From NCBI GenBank assembly GCA_002509325.1, contig DADO01000174.1, positions 1-5,866 of the forward strand: a stretch of DNA of 5,866 bases, given 5' to 3'. This DNA is from Methanosarcina sp. UBA402. Lineage in GTDB: Archaea; Halobacteriota; Methanosarcinia; Methanosarcinales; Methanosarcinaceae. Position numbers and translations under genes: made by a program. Each line of letters opens with the position of its first letter. The first letter of the stretch is position 1. The notes under the pieces were generated by a model that saw only the letters and a list, made by a program, of their open reading frames with translations, was not told where the DNA came from and ran no database searches. Shown piece by piece: positions 1-4,471 of the stretch.

Positions 1-20
1 CTTTCTGTCTTATCGTCTGT

Positions 21-77
21 AAAGCAGGGAAAATTCCTGAAAACCCAGGAAAATTCCTGAAAATTGGTTTCAAAAAA
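21..77. repeat. Direct repeat with phased A-tracts, 3' of the DUF2124 gene
   Basis: Two identical 16-bp copies (ggaaaattcctgaaaa) lie at 28-43 and 48-63, 20 bp apart. Each copy holds two A-tracts. Together with the flanks, runs of A occur at 21-23, 30-33, 40-43, 50-53, 60-63 and 72-77, which is close to one per helical turn. Such phasing is the classic sequence signature of intrinsically curved DNA. The region sits directly after the stop codon of the minus-strand DUF2124 gene. Read on that strand the A-tracts become a series of T-runs, which is what archaeal intrinsic terminators look like. Both roles are inferred; the repeat itself is seen directly. Confidence 0.75.
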
Positions 78-78
78 T
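66..78 (-). terminator. Possible oligo-T terminator of the DUF2124 gene
   Basis: Immediately downstream of the TGA stop, the minus strand reads a run of six T (complement of 72-77), followed by further TTTT runs about every 10 bp. Archaeal RNA polymerase commonly terminates at oligo-T stretches without needing a hairpin. No strong stem-loop was seen. The assignment rests only on position and T-richness. Confidence 0.35.
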
Positions 79-546
79 TCAGATTTCAAGCACCTCAACA
101 GCCAGGTCGGAATTGATGATATAATCAAAGTTAATGACTTCATCCCATTTCTGCTGCGTGAACGCGGACTGGAAGCAGACTCCGATAATTCTTCCTTTCT
201 CCGAGCCTTCAAGGATCTCTGCAGCTACTTCTTTTGCATTTTCAGGACTTATTCCTATCTTTGACATCGAAAGCCCGCCCAACAGGACAACAATATCAGC
301 ATGCGCATCTGTAAGTTCTCCAAGCTGCATGCCTTCGTAATCCATAAAGATAGACCTGGCTTTCTCAAAATCCAGACTGGAAACGAAAGCAAGCTCTCGG
401 TCCCGGACTACAAAACCGAGAAGTTCGGCAAAAGGAGTGCAGAACCCTGGAGTTCCCACAAAAGTAATCTTCTTTGCGCCTTCGACAAGACTCCTGAAAC
501 TGTTCAGGATGCCTCCAACTCCCTGTGATGTGTTTATTATTGTCAC
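79..546 (-). CDS. DUF2124 family protein of unknown function
   Basis: This 155-residue soluble protein resembles the archaeal DUF2124 family, whose function is not known to me. Visible blocks are VGTPGFCTPFAELLG (residues 30-44), a hydrophobic strand leading into VVLLGGLSMSKIG (86-98), and GVCFQSAF (122-129). The alternation of hydrophobic strands and glycine-rich turns suggests a small alpha/beta (Rossmann-like) fold. Cys36 and Cys124 both lie in the most motif-like segments, so they may matter for ligand or metal binding; this is inference. There is no signal peptide or membrane segment. The start is GTG, chosen because a strong ribosome binding site stands 7 nt upstream and no ATG occurs before residue 68. 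The gene appears monocistronic, with its own promoter. The family call is fairly confident; the role is unknown. Confidence 0.88.
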   Translation of the reverse strand: MTIINTSQGVGGILNSFRSLVEGAKKITFVGTPGFCTPFAELLGFVVRDRELAFVSSLDFEKARSIFMDYEGMQLGELTDAHADIVVLLGGLSMSKIGISPENAKEVAAEILEGSEKGRIIGVCFQSAFTQQKWDEVINFDYIINSDLAVEVLEI

Positions 547-552
547 TTAATT

Positions 553-560
553 CTCTCCTT
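553..560 (-). promoter_or_regulatory. Ribosome binding site fixing the GTG start of the DUF2124 gene
   Basis: On the minus strand the sequence reads aaggagag, leaving 6-7 nt before the GTG codon at 546-544. This is a good match to the archaeal Shine-Dalgarno sequence and settles the start, because no ATG is available nearby in frame. Confidence 0.75.
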
Positions 561-602
561 AAGCTTTCAATAAACTCTTATTTTCTAACTACTTCTTCAT
601 AG

Positions 603-613
603 TATTATATTTC
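603..613 (-). promoter_or_regulatory. TATA-box-like promoter for the DUF2124 gene
   Basis: On the minus strand the sequence reads gaaatataata, close to an archaeal TATA box. Transcription would start about 25 bp further on, near 578, giving a leader of about 30 nt that includes the ribosome binding site at 553-560. The assignment is made by spacing and AT pattern only. Confidence 0.4.
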
Positions 614-726
614 TACAGTAAGATTGGAGACATTTGCTTAAATAAGTGGTGTTAACAGTGTTTTTCAAGAGAGTTCCGGAAAATGAGGCATTTTAACAGG
701 GGTATAATAGATTAACAGAGATATAA

Positions 727-768
727 AAAGGATTGAAATGCACAAATAAAAAGATTGAAAAACACAAA
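727..768. repeat. Imperfect direct repeat, 2 copies, 22-bp period
   Basis: The segments 727-746 and 749-768 match at 17 of 20 positions around the core gattgaaa..cacaaa. The period of 22 bp is about two helical turns and equals that of the larger repeat near 4249-4336. It may simply be slippage in AT-rich DNA. Confidence 0.55.
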
Positions 769-896
769 GAATTTAGGAATTAGAATCAAAAATAATAGGA
801 GCATTAAATAGAGAAAAATTTAAATTTAAAAATGAAGGCAAAGGAGCCTAAAAATGAAAGTGCTAGTCTAAGAGTAAAGGCGCAGATCTTAAAATA

Positions 897-1304
897 TTAG
901 TGTAATTCCAGGAATTCTATTCCTTCAAACCTGCACGTTGCAATTTTTCCCTCGCGGAAAGCATACAGGAAGACTTTAAAAAGAGCATAAAGCCTGAAAT
1001 AAAGAGCAAGCAGGACAGGAGAACGAAATCCGCTGATATATATGATTTTCTTATCGTCCCTGATAGAATCATCCAAAAATTTTACAGTTCCGTCAAATGC
1101 CTTTCTTTTCAGTGTGCTTCCTCTTGGCAAGCAGGGCCCAAGCACCACCACATCTTCCTCCATACCGTCAGCACTTTCCGTTCCTTCTACAAAGCCGTAA
1201 TTGAAAATTATGGGCAGGGGAGAAAAGAAAGCCTTCTCATAGCCTTTTTCTGTTTTGTTATACTTCCAGAAACTGTATTTTGGAGTCTCTATAATAATCT
1301 TCAT
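897..1304 (-). CDS. Family I inorganic pyrophosphatase-like protein, probably catalytically impaired
   Basis: This 135-residue protein aligns by eye with soluble family I pyrophosphatase along its length, but it is shorter than the usual 165-180 residues because the loop after the last catalytic Asp is missing. In E. coli numbering, conserved residues are Glu20 (here E6), Lys29 (K14), Tyr55 (Y36, in NYG), Asp65 (D46), Asp70 (D51), Asp97 (D78), Asp102 (D83) and Lys104 (K85). Changed residues are Glu31 to Asn16, Arg43 to Lys24, Asp67 to Met48, and Tyr141/Lys142 to Phe/Leu. The signature DxDxxD therefore reads DGMEED. Loss of Asp67, a key metal and nucleophile-activating residue, argues against normal pyrophosphate hydrolysis. 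The reading frame is intact, so a binding or regulatory role is possible. No clear ribosome binding site precedes the ATG; the mRNA could be leaderless. It diverges from the methyltransferase gene. Confidence 0.68.
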   Translation of the reverse strand: MKIIIETPKYSFWKYNKTEKGYEKAFFSPLPIIFNYGFVEGTESADGMEEDVVVLGPCLPRGSTLKRKAFDGTVKFLDDSIRDDKKIIYISGFRSPVLLALYFRLYALFKVFLYAFREGKIATCRFEGIEFLELH

Positions 1305-1353
1305 GGAAAGTGGTCCTGTCTTAATCGGAAAATATTCTTCTCAGGCCTCTGAT

Positions 1354-1449
1354 CAACCCTATGTTTATTCCATTTCTCAGCCCTATGTTCTTTTTATTTC
1401 CCAGCCTTATATCTTTCTATTTCTTGACCCATATCTTAATACTTTTTAC
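1354..1449. repeat. Degenerate tandem repeat of about 24 bp, four units
   Basis: Units start near 1354, 1378, 1402 and 1426. Units 1-3 begin ca[a/g]cc[c/t]tat and all are pyrimidine-rich on the plus strand. Units 1 and 2 match at about 18 of 24 positions; units 3 and 4 are more decayed. The repeat lies between the divergent starts of the pyrophosphatase-like and methyltransferase genes. Because 24 is a multiple of three, one plus-strand frame stays open and reads a repeating SQPYxxxx octapeptide. A regulatory array, slippage product or relic of coding sequence are all possible. Confidence 0.6.
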
Positions 1450-1469
1450 CTATTCCTCCAAAGCCAAAA

Positions 1470-1480
1470 GACATATATTA
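1470..1480 (+). promoter_or_regulatory. TATA-box-like promoter for the methyltransferase gene
   Basis: The sequence gacatatatta, preceded by purine-rich aaaag that could serve as a BRE, resembles an archaeal promoter. Transcription would start near 1505, giving a leader of about 55 nt before the ATG at 1562. Confidence 0.45.
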
Positions 1481-1561
1481 AAATAATTCTTGAGAAGGTT
1501 AAAAGAACTGAGAAATGAGGCTTATATCCTGACAATACCCTGAAAGGCAAAGGCATGCAGA

Positions 1562-2455
1562 ATGAGTTTTCGAAATAGAGTGAGCTTGCGAGATTCAATG
1601 AGAGGAATAGTTGAGGAACCCCTACTTCAGCTTGTTCCAAAACGTTTTGATTATATAGGTAATGTGGCCGTAATCTCGATCCCTCCTGAACTTGCAGCTT
1701 ATAAAAAAGTCATTGCCTCGAAGCTATTTTCCGTGCGAGGCAACACTCAGGCTGTGCTTAATAAGGTTAGCAAACTCGAAGGAGAACACAGGATTGCAGA
1801 TTTTGAGGTTTTGCTAGGGGAATCTACGGAAACCATTCACAGAGAAAACGGCTACATCTACAAACTGGATATAAAAAAAGTCTTTTTTAACCCTCGCCTG
1901 TACTCGGAGAGAAAAAGGGTAACCTCAAAAATAAAATCTGGGGAACGCATTATAATTCCCTTTGCAGGAGTAGGCCCTTTTGTACTTCCTGCTGCAGGAA
2001 AAGGGGCAAGGGTATATGCCATTGAAATAAATCCCGAAGCATGTGCCTGCCTAAAGGAAAATATCCGGATTAACAGGCTTGAAGAACAAATAACTGTCAT
2101 TCAGGAGGATTTTGAGAATGCTTTCCGGAATGAGAATATTATCCACACTGAGAACGGTTTGTCGGCATGGGTGAGACCCCGCAATGGGAAGACTGAAGGT
2201 CTTCAGATCCCAGAAAGTGGGTTTGACAGAGCTATTGTGCCAACTCCTTATGGAATGGACCATTTTCTTGAAAGAATCTCAAAGCTTGTAAAAAAGGGCG
2301 GATACATCCATTTTTACACCTTTAAAGCCGAATCCCAGATTCCAGGACGGATTGATGAATACAAAAGAATGGGGCTTGAAGTGGAATTCTACAGGCGGGC
2401 CGGAAACGTTGCCCCGGGCATCTGCAGGTGGGGATTTGACCTTATTAAAAAATAA
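1562..2455 (+). CDS. Trm5/Met-10+ family SAM-dependent methyltransferase, divergent, D1-less
   Basis: This 297-residue protein belongs to the Trm5/Taw2 (COG2520) family. Trm5 makes m1G37 in tRNA, and Taw2 acts in wyosine synthesis at the same base. The D2 domain starts at residue 28 (FDYIGNVAVI); the N-terminal D1 elbow-binding domain of Trm5b is absent. Family features are GEHR (74-77), FFNPRLYSERKR (108-119), SAM motif FAGVGPF (134-140), EINP (155-158), GGYIHFY (246-252) and APG (284-286). FAGVGPF and NPRL look Trm5-like rather than Taw2-like. However, the usual DRxxMNLP motif reads DRAIVPTP (222-229), replacing the Asn that helps catalysis in Trm5. About 30 extra residues (188-219) precede it. 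From memory of M. jannaschii Trm5, Arg77 and Glu116 match its catalytic Arg145 and Glu185. The start has an aaagg site about 8 nt upstream. A tRNA target is likely but unproven. Confidence 0.85.
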   Translation: MSFRNRVSLRDSMRGIVEEPLLQLVPKRFDYIGNVAVISIPPELAAYKKVIASKLFSVRGNTQAVLNKVSKLEGEHRIADFEVLLGESTETIHRENGYIYKLDIKKVFFNPRLYSERKRVTSKIKSGERIIIPFAGVGPFVLPAAGKGARVYAIEINPEACACLKENIRINRLEEQITVIQEDFENAFRNENIIHTENGLSAWVRPRNGKTEGLQIPESGFDRAIVPTPYGMDHFLERISKLVKKGGYIHFYTFKAESQIPGRIDEYKRMGLEVEFYRRAGNVAPGICRWGFDLIKK

Positions 2456-2483
2456 ATATTAAGGAGAAAAACGTGGAGAGTTT
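2456..2483. other. 28-bp gap between convergent stop codons
   Basis: The methyltransferase (TAA) and the reductase (TGA on the minus strand) end tail to tail. No stem-loop is evident. A short T-run at 2481-2484 on the plus strand and the complement of aaaaa near 2467-2471 on the minus strand are the only terminator-like elements. Confidence 0.5.
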
Positions 2484-3914
2484 TCAGTCCTCAAGCCCAA
2501 TGTGTTTAAGAAAATGATGATAGTGTTCAGGAGGCAGCCGTGAATAAAAGGCTCTGGTTACAACTTCGCTAAGGGACGGGTGAATATCCATAGCCCGCAT
2601 GATTGGTGCAGGACTTCTTAATTCGGTATACGTGAGAGGAATAATCTGGTGGATCAAAACTGAAGCCTGTGGGCCTATAATATGGGCTCCCAGAATTTTA
2701 TCATCCTCCGCATCCAGAATCACCTTCACGAAATAATCCCTGAGTTCCATAGCCGATCCTTTTGCAGTATCCTCAAAGAACTTTATGCCTATGAGAATTC
2801 TCTCCTCCCCGTATTTTTCAACGGCTTCCTTCTCCTTCATGCCCACTCCAGCAATTTCAGGATAGGAAAAAACAGCATGAGGTATGGCATGGTAGTCTGC
2901 CTTTACATTTTCTTTCAGGACCGCATTGAGGTAAACTATTCCTGATTCATAGTTCCCTACGTGTTTTAGCAGATATTTTCCATTTGCATCCCCAAACGCC
3001 CAGATATTTGGCTGTGAGGTTTCAAGATACTCATTTACCAGAATCCAGCCTTTAGCATCGGTTTTTATTCCCGCTCTTTCGGGGTGGAGAATGTCTGTGT
3101 TCGGAGCTCTTCCTGTTGCCACAAGGATCTCGTCTACGGAAATTTTTTCCTCCTTTCCCGAATTTCTTTCCTTTATAATAACAGTTTTCTGCCCGTTATC
3201 TTCTTTTCGGACTTCTATGGCTTCATGGTTTGTAATGACCTTCATGTATTTTGACATTTTCATCCTGGCAAGTCTGGAGACTTCGGGCTCCTCCTGCGGA
3301 AGAAATTGGGAATTTCTCCCTATAACCGTGACTTCAGCTCCCATGGCTGAAAAAAAGTGCCCGTATTCGGCTGCAATGTAACTCCCTCCCAGGATGGCAA
3401 GCTTTTTTGGGCATTCCATGAGCTTAAGCACAGTGTCGCTTGTAAGGTATCCTGCTTCTTCAAGGCCTTTTACAGGTGGGATTGCAGGTTTTGAGCCGGT
3501 ACAGAGGAAGATCATTTTGGAGTGTAGGGTTTTTTCGCCAACTTTCAGGGTATAAGGAAAGGTAAACTCCGCACTTTCATGATAGTAGTCAAGGTACGGG
3601 TTTTCAGCCAACCCCTTCCTTATCGCTTCTATGTCTTCTCCTATTTTCCTGCGCATCCTTTCCATAATTGCAAGGAAATCTATGTCCTTTATCTCAAGCT
3701 CAATTCCAAAAAGGGATGCGGTTTCCAGTTTCCTGATAAGTTCGGCAGGATAAAGCAGGATTTTTGAAGGGATACACCCTCTGGTAAGGCAAATCCCTCC
3801 TGGTTCGTCTTTGTCGATAACGGCAACTTTAATTTCCGGGTTTGAGTCAATGATAGGATTTATATAGTTCATTGCAGAACCAGTACCTATTATAATCAAG
3901 TCGTAATTTTCCAT
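2484..3914 (-). CDS. FAD-dependent pyridine nucleotide-disulfide oxidoreductase, mycothione reductase/lipoamide dehydrogenase-like
   Basis: This is a complete 476-residue class I flavoprotein disulfide reductase, a cytosolic homodimer in known relatives. The FAD-binding motif is IIGTGSAMN (8-16). The redox pair is Cys42/Cys47 in GGICLTRGCIPSK (39-51). The nucleotide-binding motif is LGGSYIAAE (175-183), with Arg200 at the end of the next strand, which favours NADPH over NAD as in glutathione reductase. The second FAD motif is FGDANG (307-312), and the C-terminal catalytic pair is His445/Glu450 in HPSLSE. Several segments look more like mycothione reductase than lipoamide dehydrogenase: GTGS without the third glycine, YLLKHVGNYE (314-323), and HPSLSEVV. 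The C-terminus adds a His-rich tail (LPPEHYHHFLKH). No lipoyl-enzyme genes are adjacent. Automatic pipelines would probably call it dihydrolipoyl dehydrogenase; the true disulfide substrate is unknown. A G-rich ribosome binding site supports the ATG. Confidence 0.9.
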   Translation of the reverse strand: MENYDLIIIGTGSAMNYINPIIDSNPEIKVAVIDKDEPGGICLTRGCIPSKILLYPAELIRKLETASLFGIELEIKDIDFLAIMERMRRKIGEDIEAIRKGLAENPYLDYYHESAEFTFPYTLKVGEKTLHSKMIFLCTGSKPAIPPVKGLEEAGYLTSDTVLKLMECPKKLAILGGSYIAAEYGHFFSAMGAEVTVIGRNSQFLPQEEPEVSRLARMKMSKYMKVITNHEAIEVRKEDNGQKTVIIKERNSGKEEKISVDEILVATGRAPNTDILHPERAGIKTDAKGWILVNEYLETSQPNIWAFGDANGKYLLKHVGNYESGIVYLNAVLKENVKADYHAIPHAVFSYPEIAGVGMKEKEAVEKYGEERILIGIKFFEDTAKGSAMELRDYFVKVILDAEDDKILGAHIIGPQASVLIHQIIPLTYTELRSPAPIMRAMDIHPSLSEVVTRAFYSRLPPEHYHHFLKHIGLED

Positions 3915-3919
3915 GCTTT

Positions 3920-3927
3920 CCCCCCAC
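3920..3927 (-). promoter_or_regulatory. G-rich ribosome binding site of the disulfide reductase gene
   Basis: The minus strand reads gtgggggg, ending 5 nt before the ATG at 3914-3912. Six consecutive G residues are unusual in this AT-rich spacer and fit a variant Shine-Dalgarno sequence. Confidence 0.5.
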
Positions 3928-3954
3928 TGCCGATTACAGCACGCAGATTTGTGG

Positions 3955-3966
3955 TTATAATATAAT
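3955..3966 (-). promoter_or_regulatory. TATA-box-like promoter for the disulfide reductase gene
   Basis: The minus strand reads attatattataa. A start site about 25 bp downstream (near 3933) would give a short leader of roughly 20 nt containing the ribosome binding site. Confidence 0.42.
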
Positions 3967-4180
3967 CTGTTTCTGGTTATACTTATGGATCAGAATTTTG
4001 TTAGATTCTGCATATAAGCCTGAAAAAAAACCTGAAAGAATTAATATTAAATTTTGGAAAATAAAAAATATTGTTTGGGAAAAATCTGGAAAAATAAGCA
4101 TTGTTAGAATATCTGAAATAAATACTATTTAGGAAAATTCTGAAAATAAAATGTAAGGCAGAAGTTATTTTATTCATAGG

Positions 4181-4190
4181 AATATATAAA
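4181..4190 (+). promoter_or_regulatory. TATA-box-like element, distal to the DUF92 gene
   Basis: The sequence aatatataaa is a strong visual match to the archaeal TATA consensus, but it lies about 280 bp upstream of the nearest plus-strand gene. It could drive a long leader or a separate noncoding transcript across the 22-bp repeats, or be a chance match in AT-rich DNA. Confidence 0.3.
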
Positions 4191-4221
4191 TTGCTTAAGA
4201 TTTTGTGTGATATTTTTCTGG

Positions 4222-4336
4222 CAACTACTGCTAAAGCAAATAGGAAAACAATTGCTAAAACGAAAACCCACTACTTCTAAAACGAAAATCCACTACTGCT
4301 AAAATGAAAACCCACAACTACTAAAACAAATAAATT
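4222..4336. repeat. 22-bp tandem repeat, three good units with degenerate flanks
   Basis: Clear units are 4249-4270, 4271-4292 and 4293-4314, with consensus ctactgctaaaacgaaaacc followed by ca. Partial units flank them at 4222-4248 and 4315-4336. Each unit carries two A-runs six bp apart, and the units repeat every two helical turns. The unit length is not a multiple of three, and stops occur in all frames inspected, so it is noncoding. There are no unique spacers, so it is not a CRISPR array. Confidence 0.75.
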
Positions 4337-4388
4337 TCAGATTTTGATCCGTATTTTAAAATTATCTCTAAAAGAGAAACAACTATCT

Positions 4389-4398
4389 ATTTATAAAG
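4389..4398 (+). promoter_or_regulatory. TATA-box-like promoter for the DUF92 gene
   Basis: The sequence atttataaag is close to the archaeal TATA consensus. It predicts a start near 4420 and a leader of about 50 nt that begins at the direct repeat 4421-4452. Confidence 0.5.
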
Positions 4399-4420
4399 AT
4401 AAGCCTATTCTATGTAACTT

Positions 4421-4452
4421 CCCAGAAAGAGTAAACTCCCAGAAAAAGTAAA
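4421..4452. repeat. Direct repeat in the likely 5' leader of the DUF92 gene
   Basis: The segments 4421-4435 (cccagaaagagtaaa) and 4438-4452 (cccagaaaaagtaaa) differ at one of 15 positions, with a 17-bp period. They lie at or just after the predicted transcription start and 20 bp or more before the ATG. Confidence 0.65.
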
Positions 4453-4471
4453 AAACAAAAGATGTCCAATA

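Larger units (their letters stand above)
547..896. other. AT-rich intergenic spacer of 350 bp
   Basis: The spacer lies between the start of the DUF2124 gene and the stop of the pyrophosphatase-like gene, both on the minus strand. It holds the DUF2124 ribosome binding site and promoter near 553-613 and an imperfect 22-bp direct repeat at 727-768. An AT-only palindromic stretch (aaatttaaatttaaa, near 817-832) may help terminate the upstream minus-strand transcript. No convincing open reading frame, tRNA or structured RNA was seen. Confidence 0.6.
3967..4471. other. AT-rich divergent intergenic region of about 500 bp
   Basis: The region separates the divergent reductase and DUF92 genes. It contains copies of a ggaaaa-n-tctgaaaa motif at 4077-4095 and 4131-4147, a TATA-like element at 4181-4190, a 22-bp tandem repeat (about 4222-4336), the likely DUF92 promoter (4389-4398) and a 17-bp-spaced direct repeat (4421-4452). 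No open reading frame with coding character, and no tRNA, was seen. Confidence 0.6.

Noticed and set aside
134..528. Plus-strand reading frames opposite the DUF2124 gene
   Set aside because: They are short, lack ribosome binding sites, show no family motifs, and are fully contained in a recognised gene on the other strand.
547..896. tRNA, snoRNA or other structured RNA in the AT-rich spacer
   Set aside because: No cloverleaf, C/D box pair or GC-rich stem is visible. GC-rich islands often mark RNA genes in AT-rich archaea, and none is present.
1255..1518. Plus-strand 87-residue reading frame with SQPY repeats as a real gene
   Set aside because: It overlaps the better supported pyrophosphatase-like gene, has no ribosome binding site, and its openness follows from a 24-bp repeat. 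It is kept only as a finding.
1858..2263. Minus-strand reading frames inside the methyltransferase gene
   Set aside because: They are shadows of a clear Trm5-family frame, with no motifs of their own.
1562..2455. Assignment as Taw2 (wyosine aminocarboxypropyltransferase)
   Set aside because: Taw2 proteins I recall have FAGIGHL and an SPAN-type segment. This protein has FAGVGPF and NPRL, as in Trm5, although its PTP loop fits neither.
2484..3914. Straightforward assignment as lipoamide dehydrogenase (lpd)
   Set aside because: The cysteine and His-Glu motifs fit the whole superfamily, while NADPH-type Arg200, the missing third glycine and the YLLKHVGNYE segment point to the mycothione reductase side. 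No lipoyl enzyme genes adjoin.
4222..4336. CRISPR-like array
   Set aside because: Units of 22 bp follow each other directly without unique spacers, and no cas gene is present.
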